DNA of 64,000 nucleotides from Pegea sp. RAD2-039 (Eukaryota > Chordata > Thaliacea > Salpida > Salpidae), in assembly GCA_034620365.1 (NCBI GenBank), contig JAQGEQ010000251.1, positions 248,001 through 312,000 of the forward strand. Direction: 5' to 3'. The notes beneath the pieces are model-generated. The model was not told where the DNA came from and did no database searches. It was given only the letters and a program-made list of their open reading frames with translations. Made by a program: the position numbers and the translations under genes. This document shows, one piece after another, positions 1-10,284 of this stretch; the stretch's first letter is position 1, and every line of letters starts with the position of its first letter.

Positions 1-3000
1 GATCAATCATCTCATTTGAATCTTCATCTTCTGAAGATGAAGTCGAATCAATCATCTCATTTGAATCTTCATTTGAAGATGTAGTCGAATCAATCATCTT
101 CTTCATCTTCTGAAGATGTAGTCGAATCAATAATCTCATTTGAACTTCTGAAGATGAAGTCGAATCTTCTCATTTGAAGATGTAGTCGAATCAATAATCT
201 CATTTGAGTCTTCATCTGAAGATGTAGTCGAATGAAGAATAATCTGAAGATGTAGTCGAATCAATAATCTCATTTGAGTCTTCATCTTCTGAAGATGTAG
301 TCGAATCAATAATCTCATTTGAGTTTCATCTTCTGAAGATCTTCATTTGAGTCTTCTGAAGATGTAGTCGAATCAATAATCTCATTTGAGTTTCATCTTC
401 TGAAGATCTTCAGTTGAGTCTTCTGAAGATGTAGTCGAATCAATAATCTCATTTGAAGATGTAGTCGAATCAATAATCTCATTTGAATCTTCAACTTCTG
501 AAGATGTAGTCGAATCAATCATCTCATTTGAATCTTCAACTTCTGAAGATGTAGTCGAATCAATAATCTCATTTGAATCTTCATCTTCTGAAGATGTAGT
601 CGAATCAATCATCTCATTTGAATCTTCATCTTCTGAAGATGTAGTCGAATCAATCATCTCATTTGAATCTTCAACTTCTGAAGATGTAGTCGAATCAATA
701 ATCTCATTTGAGTCTTCAACTTCTGAAGATGTAGTCGAATCAATAATCTCATTTGAATCTTCAACTTCTGAAGATGTAGTCGAATCAATCATCTCATTTG
801 AATCTTCAACTTCTGAAGATGTAGTCGAATCAATAATCTCATTTGAATCTTCATCTTCTGAAGATGTAGTCGAATCAATCATCTCATTTGAGTCTTCATC
901 TTCTGAAGATGTAGTCGGATCAATCATCTCATTTGAATCTTCAACTTCTGAAGATGTAGTCGAATCAATAATCTCATTTGAACCTTCATCTTCTGAAGAT
1001 GAAGTCGAATCAATAATCTCATTAGAATCTTCAACTTCTGAAGATGAAGTCGAATCAATCATCTCATTTGAGTCTTCATCTTCTGAAGATGTAGTCGGAT
1101 CAATCATCTCATTTGAATCTTCAACTTCTGAAGATGAAGTCGAATCAATAATCTCATTTGAGTCTTCATCTTCTAAAGATGTAGTCGAATCAATAATCTC
1201 ATTTGAATCTTCATCTTCTGAAGATGAAGTCGAATCAATAATCTCAGTTGAGTCTTCAACTTCTGAAGATGTAGTCGAATCAATAATCTCATTTGAGTCT
1301 TCATCTTCTGAAGATGTGGTCGAATCAATAATCTCATTTGAATCTTCAACTTCTGAAGATGAAGTCGAATCAATAATCTCATTTGAGTTTTCAACTTCTG
1401 AAGATGTAGTCGAATCAATAATCTCATTTGAGTCTTCATCTTCTGAAGATGTGGTCGAATCAATAATCTCATTTGAATCTTCAACTTCTGAAGATGTGGT
1501 CGAATCAATAATCTCATTTGAATCTTCAACTTCTGAAGATGTAGTCGAATCAATAATCTCATTTGAGTTTTCAACTTCTGAAGATGTAGTCGAATCAATG
1601 ATCTCATTTGAGTTTTCAACTTCTGAAGATGTAGTCGAATCAATGATCTCATTTAAGTCTTCATCTTCTGAAGATGTAGTCGAATCAATAATCTCATTTG
1701 AGTCTTCAACTTCTGAAGATGTAGTCGAATCAATAATCTCATTTGAGTCTTCATCTTCTGAAGATGTAGTCGAATCAATAATCTCATTTGAGTCTTCAAC
1801 TTCTGAAGATGAAGTCGAATCAATAATCTCATTTGAGTCTTCAACTTCTGAAGATGTAGTCGAATCAATAATCTCATTTGAATCTTCATCTTCTGAAGAT
1901 GAAGTCGAATCAATAATCTCATTTGAGTCTTCATCTTCTGAAGATGTAGTCGAATCAATAATCTCATTTGAATCTTCAACTTCTGAAGATGAAGTCGAAT
2001 CAATAATCTCATTTAAGTCTTCATCTTCTGAAGATGTAGTCGAATCAATAATCTCATTTGAGTCTTCAACTTCTGAAGATGTAGTCGAATCAATAATCTC
2101 ATTTAAGTCTTCAACTTCTGAAGATGAAGTCGAATCAATAATCTCATTTGAGTCTTCATCTTCTGAAGATGAACTCGAATCAATCATCTCATTTGAATCT
2201 TCAACTTCTGAAGATGAAGTCGAATCAATAATCTCATTTGAGTCTTCATCTTCTGAAGATGTAGTCGAATCAATAATCTCATTTGAGTCTTCATCTTCTG
2301 AAGATGTAGTCGAATCAATAATCTCATTAGAGTCTTCAACTTCTGAAGATGAAGTCGAATCAATAATCTCATTTGAGTCTTCATCTTCTGAAGATGTAGT
2401 CGAATCAATAATCTCATTTGAGTCTTCAACTTCTGAAGATGAAGTCGAATCAATAATCTCATTTGAGTCTTCATCTGCTGAAGATGAAGTCGAATCAATG
2501 ATCTCATTTGAATCTTCAACTTTTGAAGATGTAGTCGGATCAATAATCTCATTTGAGTCTTCAACTTCTGAAGATGAAGTCGAATCAATAATCTCATTTG
2601 AATCTTCAACTTCTGAAGATGAAGTCGAATCAATAATCTCATTTGAATCTTCAACTTCTGAAGATGTAGTCGAATCAATAATCTCATTTGAGTCTTCAAC
2701 TTCTGAAGATGAAGTCGAATCAATAATCTCATTTGAGTCTTCAACTTCTGAAGATGAAGTCGAATCAATAATCTTATTTGAGTCTTCATCTTCTGAAGAT
2801 GTAGTCGAATCAATAATCTCATTTAAGTCTTCATCTTCTGAAGATGTAGTCGAATCAATAATCTCATTTGAGTCTTCATCTTCTGAAGATGTAGTCGAAT
2901 CAATAATTTCATTTGAATCTTCATCTTCTGAAGATGTAGTCGAATCAATAATCTCATTTGAGTCTTCAACTTCTGAAGATGAAGTCGAATCAATAATCTC

Positions 3001-6000
3001 ATTTGAATCTTCAACTTCTGAAGATGAAGTCGAATCAATAATCTTATTTGAGTCTTCATCTTCTGAAGATGTAGTCGAATCAATAATCTCATTTAAGTCT
3101 TCATCTTCTGAAGATGTAGTCGAATCAATAATCTCATTTGAGTCTTCATCTTCTGAAGATGAAGTCGAATCAATAATCTCATTTGAGTCTTCAACTTCTG
3201 AAGATGTAGTCGAATCAATAATCTCATTTGAGTCTTCATCTTCTGAAGATGTAGTCGAATCAATAATCTCATTTGAGTCTTCAACTTCTGAAGATGAAGT
3301 CGAATCAATAATCTCATTTGAGTCTTCAACTTCTGAAGATGTAGTCGAATCAATAATCTCATTTGAGTCTTCATCTTTTGAAGATGTAGTCGAATCAATA
3401 ATCTCATTTGAATCTTCATCTTCTGAAGATGTAGTCGAATCAATAATCTCATTTGAGTCTTCAACTTCTGAAGATGTAGTCGAATCAATAATCTCATTTA
3501 AGTCTTCAATTTCTGAAGATGTAGTCGAATCAATAATCTCATTTGAATCTTCAACTTCTGAAGATGAAGTCGAATCAATAATCTCATTTGAGTCTTCAAC
3601 TTCTGAAGATGAAGTCGAATCAATAATCTCATTTGAATCTTCAACTTCTGAAGATGAAGTCGAATCAATAATCTCATTTGAATCTTCAACTTCTGAAGAT
3701 GAAGTCGAATCAATAATCTCATTTGAGTCTTCAACTTCTGAAGATGAAGTCGAATCAATAATCTCATTTGAGTCTTCAACTTCTGAAGATGTAGTCGAAT
3801 CAATAATCTCATTTGAGTCTTCATCTTCTGAAGATGTAGTCGAATCAATAATCTCATTTGAGTCTTCAACTTCTGAAGATGTAGTCGAATCAATAATCTC
3901 ATTTGAATCTTCATCTTCTGAAGATGAAGTCGAATCAATAATCTCATTTGAGTCTTCATCTTCTGAAGATGAAGTCGAATCAATCATCTCATTTGAGTCT
4001 TCAACTTCTGAAGATGTAGTCGAATCAATAATCTCATTTGAGTCTTCATCTTCTGAAGATGTAGTCGAATCAAAAATCTCATTTGAGTCTTCATCTTCTG
4101 AAGATGAAGTCGAATCAATAATCTCATTTGAGTCTTCAACTTTTGAAGATGAAGTCGAATCAATAATCTCATTTGAGTCTTCATCTTCTGAAGATGTAGT
4201 CGAATCAATCATCTCATTTGAGTCTTCAACTTCTGAAGATGTAGACGAATCAATAATCTCATTTGAGTCTTCAACTTCTGAAGATGAAGTCGAATCAATA
4301 ATCTCATTTGAGTCTTCATCTTCTGAAGATGAAGTCGAATCAATATCTCATTTGAATCTTCAACTTCTGAAGATGAAGTCGAATCAATAATCTCATTTGA
4401 GTCTTCAACTTCTGAAGATGTAGTCGAATCAATATCTCATTTGAGTCTTCAACTTCTGAAGATGAGTCGAATCAATAATCTCATTTGAATCTTCAACTTC
4501 TGAAGATGAAGTCGAATCAATAACCTCATTTGAATCTTCAACTTCTGAAGATGAAGTCGAATCAATAATCTCATTTGAATCTTCAACTTCTGAAGATGAA
4601 GTCGAATCAATAATCTCATTTGAGTCTTCAACTTCTGAAGATGAAGTCGAATCAATAATCTCATTTGAGTCTTCAACTTCTGAAGATGAAGTCGAATCAA
4701 TAATCTCATTTGAATCTTCAACTTCTGAAGATGAAGTCGAATCAATAATCTCATTTGAGTCTTCAACTTCTGAAGATGTAGTCGAATCAGTAATCTCATT
4801 TGAGTCTTCATCTTCTGAAGATGTAGTCGAATCAATAATCTCATTTGAGTCTTCAACTTCTGAAGATGTAGTCGAATCAATAATCTCATTTGAGTCTTCA
4901 ACTTCTGAAGATGAAGTCGAATCAATAATCTCATTTGAATCTTCAACTTCTGAAGATGAAGTCGAATCAATAATCTCATTTGAGTCTTCAACTTCTGAAG
5001 ATGTAGTCGAATCAGTAATCTCATTTGAGTCTTCATCTTCTGAAGATGTAGTCGAATCAATAATCTCATTTGAGTCTTCAACTTCTGAAGATGAAGTCGA
5101 ATCAATAATCTCATTTGAATCTTCAACTTCTGAAGATGTAGTCGAATCAATAATCTCATTTGAATCTTCAACTTCTGAAGATGTAGTCGAATCAATAATC
5201 TCATTTGAATCTTCAACTTCTGAAGATGAAGTCGAATCAATAATCTCATTTGAATCTTCAACTTCTGAAGATGTAGTCGAATCAATAATCTCATTTGAGT
5301 CTTCAACTTCTGAAGATGTAGTCGAATCAATAATCTCATTTGAGTCTTCAACTTCTGAAGATGTAGTCGAATCAATAATCTCATTTGAGTCTTCATCTTC
5401 TGAAGATGTAGTCGAATCAATAATCTCATTTGAGTCTTCATCTTCTGAAGATGAAGTAATCAATAATCTCATTTGTCTTCAACTTCTGAAGATGTAGTCG
5501 AATCAATCATCTCATTTGAGTCTTCAACTTCTGAAGATGAAGTCGAATCAATAATCTCATTTGAGTCTTCATCTTCTGAAGATGTAGTCGAATCAATCAT
5601 CTCATTTGAGTCTTCAACTTCTGAAGATGTAGTCGAATCAATAATCTCATTTGAGTCTTCAACTTCTGAAGATGTAGTCGAATCAATAATCTCATTTGAA
5701 TCTTCAACTTCTGAAGATGTAGTCGAATCAATAATCTCATTTGAGTCTTCAACTTCTGAAGATGAAGTCGAATCAATAATCTCATTTGAGTCTTCATCTT
5801 CTGAAGATGAAGTCGAATCAATAATCTCATTTGAGTCTTCAACTTCTGAAGATGAAGTCGAATCAATAATCTCATTTGAGTCTTCATCTTCTGAAGATGA
5901 AGTCGAATCAATAATCTCATTTGAGTCTTCATCTTCTGAAGATGAAGTCGAATCAATAATCTCATTTGAGTCTTCATCTTCTGAAGATGAACTCGAATCA

Positions 6001-6026
6001 ATAATCTCATTTGAATCTTCAACTTC
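1..6026 (-). repeat. 45-bp coding minisatellite (about 130 copies, cut by window start)
   Basis: Head-to-tail 45-bp units run from base 1 to about 6026, ending at cttctgttgatttggttg. Because 45 is a multiple of three, the unit is open in the minus-strand sense frame. It is also open in a plus-strand frame (VESIISFESSTSEDV) for about 1,024 codons at 1316-4390. Sequence identity between units is very high, which points to recent homogenisation. Positions 1-470 hold broken and shortened units. The array extends past the left edge of the window. Confidence 0.97.
382..4212 (-). CDS. In-register continuation of the repeat protein ORF (about 85 units)
   Basis: The same minus-strand register (S-x-x-S-S-E-x-E-D-S-N-E-I-I-D) is open without a stop for 1,276 codons. 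Units differ only at a few sites: Ser/Thr at one position, Val/Asp at another, occasional Met, Leu or Lys. A further open stretch of the same register lies at 4429-5472. The two are separated by three single-base deletions near 4343, 4433 and 4463 that sum to -3. Net -4 deletions near 5450-5475 separate both from the signal-peptide exon. Either the gene is frameshifted, or the indels are assembly errors in a hard-to-read array. I list this as a probable continuation of the same coding body, not as an independent gene: its apparent start codon is only a variant Met within a unit. Confidence 0.42.
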   Translation of the reverse strand: MIDSTTSSEDEDSNEIIDSTSSSKVEDSNEIIDSTSSSEDEDSNEIFDSTTSSEDEDSNEIIDSTTSSEVEDSNEMIDSTSSSEDEDSNEIIDSTSSSEDEDSNEIIDSTTSSEVEDSNEIIDSTTSSEDEDSNEIIDSTTSSEVEDSNEIIDSTSSSEVEDSNEIIDSTSSSEVEDSNEIIDSTSSSEVEDSNEIIDSTSSSEVEDSNEIIDSTSSSEVEDSNEIIDSTTSSEIEDLNEIIDSTTSSEVEDSNEIIDSTTSSEDEDSNEIIDSTTSSKDEDSNEIIDSTTSSEVEDSNEIIDSTSSSEVEDSNEIIDSTTSSEDEDSNEIIDSTTSSEVEDSNEIIDSTSSSEDEDSNEIIDSTTSSEDEDLNEIIDSTTSSEDEDSNKIIDSTSSSEVEDSNEIIDSTSSSEVEDSNEIIDSTTSSEDEDSNEIIDSTTSSEDEDSNEIIDSTTSSEDEDLNEIIDSTTSSEDEDSNKIIDSTSSSEVEDSNEIIDSTSSSEVEDSNEIIDSTTSSEVEDSNEIIDSTSSSEVEDSNEIIDSTSSSEVEDSNEIIDPTTSSKVEDSNEIIDSTSSSADEDSNEIIDSTSSSEVEDSNEIIDSTTSSEDEDSNEIIDSTSSSEVEDSNEIIDSTTSSEDEDSNEIIDSTTSSEDEDSNEIIDSTSSSEVEDSNEMIDSSSSSEDEDSNEIIDSTSSSEVEDLNEIIDSTTSSEVEDSNEIIDSTTSSEDEDLNEIIDSTSSSEVEDSNEIIDSTTSSEDEDSNEIIDSTSSSEDEDSNEIIDSTTSSEVEDSNEIIDSTSSSEVEDSNEIIDSTTSSEDEDSNEIIDSTTSSEVEDSNEIIDSTTSSEDEDLNEIIDSTTSSEVENSNEIIDSTTSSEVENSNEIIDSTTSSEVEDSNEIIDSTTSSEVEDSNEIIDSTTSSEDEDSNEIIDSTTSSEVENSNEIIDSTSSSEVEDSNEIIDSTTSSEDEDSNEIIDSTTSSEVEDSTEIIDSTSSSEDEDSNEIIDSTTSLEDEDSNEIIDSTSSSEVEDSNEMIDPTTSSEDEDSNEMIDSTSSSEVEDSNEIIDSTSSSEDEGSNEIIDSTTSSEVEDSNEMIDPTTSSEDEDSNEMIDSTTSSEDEDSNEIIDSTTSSEVEDSNEMIDSTTSSEVEDSNEIIDSTTSSEVEDSNEIIDSTTSSEVEDSNEMIDSTTSSEDEDSNEMIDSTTSSEDEDSNEIIDSTTSSEVEDSNEMIDSTTSSEVEDSNEIIDSTTSSNEIIDSTTSSEDSTEDLQKMKLK

Positions 6027-6736
6027 TGTTGATTTGGTTGAATCGAAATTTTCTGTTGTTTCTTCTAAACTCAAATTGAATGTTATTTTAGTGATATAAT
6101 TTCTTTTTATATCATCTAATTTGTTAGTTGATTCATTAGCAACAACTGAACTGGTGTTTGTGATTGTCGAAATTTCATTGAGAGCTGCTAATAAAAATGG
6201 TTACAGTAAGTTGAATAATATAAAATTTAAATGGTTAGTTGAGTAGTTTGAAAAACATTTTACGTCGGAACAATTTTGTGATTGATCCAAAATTATTAGA
6301 AACTTTTAGAGTTATTTGTAATTCTTTAGCAAATTGTTGGATAATTAATTTCACAAATTTTATTAATTATCATAAAGTAATAAACGATTTTAACTAATTA
6401 TTTCAGCTTTCAGTTTAAGTATATTATTTAAGAGCATTTAACGGATTAAATGCTCAACAGATTTTGAAATTTTATAGATCATTTTTATGATTCAATAAAT
6501 TTTCAAATGTTTATTAAAATTTGTATATAATGTAATTGTTTAATACATTAAATACAACATGCATCAATTATATCGCACATATGCTTATTTAAGATAGAAT
6601 TGCTATCGTGTAGTTATGATAGAATCAAATTGTACCTATACCACTTACCTGTAAAGTTGTAACTTTGAGATAGTACATTTCTTCTTAAAGTTAAAACTAA
6701 TAAGTAAAAAAGTTGAATAGAAAAAATCAGTTTCAT
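5469..6736 (-). CDS. Secreted acidic Ser/Glu-rich 15-residue-repeat protein, 5' part
   Basis: Two exons on the minus strand. Exon 1 (6736-6649) starts MKLIFSIQLFYLLVLTL, a hydrophobic signal peptide, and ends at a GTAAGT donor in phase 1. A 461-bp intron ends at TTTTTATTAG, and exon 2 starts at 6187 in matching phase. About 60 residues of unique sequence follow, with four N-glycosylation sequons (NFT, NTS, NES, NLS). The reading then enters the repeat STTSSEVEDSNEIID and its variants. Each unit carries S-x-E motifs (SSE, SNE), the consensus of Fam20C-type secretory kinases, so phosphorylation in the secretory pathway is a reasonable inference. As given, the frame stops at TGA 5469-5471, just after a cluster of small deletions, for a 268-residue product. 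The array stays open in register far beyond this, so the true protein may be much longer. I recognise no family. The splice phases make the gene model credible. Confidence 0.68.
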
Positions 6737-9402
6737 TATTCAAATTATTTATATGACATTTACCTTTCTATTTATTTTAAAATTCTGAAAATAAACCAGT
6801 TCTAAAGTATCTTTCTACTGAAAGTAAGTAATCTTGAAAAGTAAATTTAAAATAAATTAAGACGTTCTGAGAACCTTGGCCAACAAATTCTTACTTTAGT
6901 ATTTAAAAATTAAGAAGTAAGAAATAACAGTTTTTCCAAAAACTTAAAGCAAAGTAAAAAATGTCAATTCAATCTTTCAATTTTATTACATTTGTGAAGA
7001 TTAGATAGCCTAACTATGAAAGAAAAAACCAAATTTTAAACAAAAGTTTTAATAAAGTAACAAATAGTTAGTACGTTAATCATTGAAAACTCAGAAAGCT
7101 CAATTATAAATCTTTAATATTTACCAGATATCAAAAAAGCTTTTATATAAAATATCGTTTATAGTTTGTAATTCAAGAAAACTTGAATTAGCATAAATAC
7201 TTCTCCTAAACAAACTAACTAAACTTTATCAATCCTAAAAATTAAATTCCTAAAACCACTCTCATTTTTAAAAAAATTTTTTGAATTTATCAAATCGATC
7301 TTTAATTTTTCTTTTATGAAAAATACATTTTGATTTATCTAACCATTTTTTCTTCTTAAATTCACCTGTACGACTATCAATGCCCTAAGGTGTTATAAGC
7401 TACCTATTACATATAAGGTCTTGCAAAACTACCAAAGAAACTTCTAATTCAAAAAGTTCCTTAAGCTACTTTAAACTTATATAATCCAATTCAAAATAGA
7501 ATTTTTAAAGATTGATTGCTTTTAATCTCACCTTAACTATATAAGCTTTGAACGAATTAATTTGAATTTCAACCTTGGTCGTTTCGCCCACTTTTACAAA
7601 TTTTGAACTTTTATAAAATAAATTTAAAAGAACATTTTATTTATAGCGTTATTGGTATCATATTTCAACATTTTTAAATTAAATTTCAAAATCGAACAAA
7701 TTTAATGCGATCAAGTATACATGAATTTTTATAACTACTTTTTGTCTATCAATTGGTATTATAGTCGAACAAAAAAGCTCTTTTTTAAATGCTTGTGTTT
7801 ATCAACCACTACAAATACAGTTGTTTTGGTTAGCAGCTTGTCCAAACTGTGAAATTAATGTAATAAAAATGTAATTAATATCATGAGGTAATATCAAGCT
7901 TAAGTAAGTCAATTAATTAAAAAAGATACAAAGCTACTGTTAGAGGCTTTGGTTGATGTCTTCAACATAAATTAGAAACTGAAACCAAATTAACCTCTGA
8001 TACTAACGAGTTTCTTGTAAGAAAAAACCAAAATATTTTTGTTGATCGTTATTTTAATCTCATATATTTTGACATAACTTTATTATTAAAAACTTTACTT
8101 ATTAAATTTTAATTTAGTTTTATTCTCATTAACTTTTTCAAGTTTATCAAAAAATATAGTCTTATATTTAGTAATTTGTTAAAATTATTAAATCAAACAT
8201 TTTTAATAACTAATAACAGAAAATATAACTAGCAATTAATTTACTTAAAAACATTTTTTCTTTATTTTTGTATTTTTGTATGAAAAGTAGATTTACCATT
8301 TCAAGAATTCTTTCATTTTAATATAAATTAGAAACTCTATAAGTTTATGTTAAGTTAATTATAAAATTAAATGTTTAAAAATAATTAGAAAATTGAAATT
8401 ATTTTTTATGGCTTCTTTTATATAAGCATAAGTTTGTCACTTTTTAGAATTATCTTTCATTTGCTATTTTGAAAGAAGTTTTAATTTTATAGAACTAGTT
8501 AAAGACAGCTTATGAATTCTTTTATAATTTTATAAAGAAGGTAAACAAAATATTCATATATCAAAAACTTTGCCGACACAACTAAAAACAAAGAACTTTT
8601 CCAAAATTTCCAAAGTTGTAATACTTACCTAGTAAACAAGTTTGTATGAAATAATTCTTATAACTTTGTTTAGTTTGCTAAGAAGCTTTACAGAGTTATA
8701 CGGTAAGTGGAACTTTTACTATCTCAAGAATCTGTTTTTAGGACTTAAAACATTTTCTACATATAATAATGCGAGTTAATATTAATAATCTGTTTTGTAG
8801 TTTTCTACTCATCCAATTCAAGATACAATTTTGTATTATAAGCTAGATTAAAACTGAGTTTTAGATTCAACGTTTTGTTAAAGCTTTCAAACTTTATAGA
8901 AAATGAAAATATATTTTTAAGAGCAGTCAACTAAACTAGTGTTTATTTTTTATTGTTGTTTAAAAATAAAATAATGTAAACAAAACTATTTTTCTTTCAA
9001 AGAAGCTAAGATACATTTCCTAAATTTTAAAAATTTAGCTGTTCTGAAAAATTGAATAATTTGTTTAAAAATTTTGAATTGCAAAATCCAGTGACTATAT
9101 ATACTTTATTTTGTTTATTTTCTAAAACTACTATAAATTTTAAGCCAAGAAAAGCTTAGAAACAAATAACTTTGAAGCTGAGGGTGCATAACAAGTACTT
9201 TATAACATATCAATACTCAAAAAACACTAAAATTTAGAAAAAAATAATTGACAAAAATTGAAATCCTATTTTTATTAAGAAATCAATGCACCAAAAATAC
9301 TAAGTATCCAGTTTATAAAAATTGTAGCGACAAACTTGTTTAAAAAAGCTGGATTCATATTTCTTTACTAATTAAATTATAAATCTTAAAAAAGATCACA
9401 TC
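6737..9402. other. AT-rich intergenic region, no gene seen
   Basis: All frames are closed by frequent stops and I see no exon-like stretch with splice sites. The start may include the promoter of the repeat protein, but no element could be assigned. Confidence 0.6.
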
Positions 9403-10284
9403 TTAGTCAAAATGAAGATTCTTGATAAATTTTTCAATTGTGGCTGTGTATATATCAGCCCAAGCGTAAAAACTTTCTGATATTTGCTCTTTCATGGCCT
9501 CAACATACATTTTCATCATTTGATAAAGAAATTCTTCAAATGATAAACCTCTTCTGGTGATGTTTTGGTAATTAAAAATAACCCAAACTGAAAAAAAAAC
9601 ATAATTTAACAAACTACAAAACAGTTGTTAAAAACTTACTTTGAAAGTTGCGGATAATCAAAACTTCTCTATTATCTTGATCCTTAAGAACCTCCTTAAA
9701 CGAATTATAGTTAACAATATTTTTTTCAGAATCAACAAACTCAATATCAGGCTTCACTCCATTTTCATAATCACTGAAAGATAATTTAAGTTTGTCCTCA
9801 AAACTTAATTCATTCTTTTCTTCACTTTCCATTTTAAAGCAATTCATTTTGTTGTATTCACTAAAACCTGCAGATTGACTATTAAACTGAAGATGGAAGG
9901 GTCTCAATGCTGCTCCAGGGTTATGAGCTGGCCGTGTATAAGAGTAAGGGGACATCAAATAGTTCAGGGGTTGGTAGTTAGGCTGAAGATACGGATACCC
10001 AAGTCTAATAAAGGGTCTACTTAGAAACGGAGCAGCAGGAACTGGTCTGAAATATGGATGGTAGGTAGGGCGGGGTTGATACACTCGATTTAGATTATTT
10101 TCAGGCTCCATGGAAACTGCAAAAAACAAGTTTTTAAAGTTCTTCAAAGATTTATAACTTAGTTCTATTGATACAATAATATGTTTTAAGAAATAATCAA
10201 TTTCAGTTATTACCTTTTGGTAATTCGCTATCTTCTGGATTTAAGGAATGAAAAATATTTTTAGAAAGATTTATCTTAGCTAAT
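9403..10284 (-). CDS. Pro/Tyr-rich protein of unknown function, 3' exons
   Basis: Three minus-strand exons join in phase: 10284-10214, 10116-9640 and 9587-9403 (stop TAA). The introns are 97 and 52 bp with clean GTAA donors and TTTTTTGCAG or TTTTTTTCAG acceptors. The middle exon encodes a Pro/Tyr/Arg-rich segment (YQPRPTYHPYFRPVPAAPF and similar), then an acidic Lys/Glu region. The last exon gives a short amphipathic helical tail rich in Met, Tyr and Phe ending KFIKNLHFD. The first exon seen starts in phase 2, so at least one 5' exon is missing; I could not place it between 10285 and 13200. No signal peptide, membrane segment or known domain is visible. I do not recognise the family. Confidence 0.62.

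Noticed and set aside
1173..5441. Minus-strand second-frame ORFs (MRLLIRLHLQKLKTQ repeats)
   Set aside because: They are a shadow frame of the 45-bp array, broken in several places. The SNEIID frame has the signal peptide and splice support.
1..6026. CRISPR array
   Set aside because: The units are contiguous 45-bp tandem repeats without unique spacers, in an intron-bearing animal genome.
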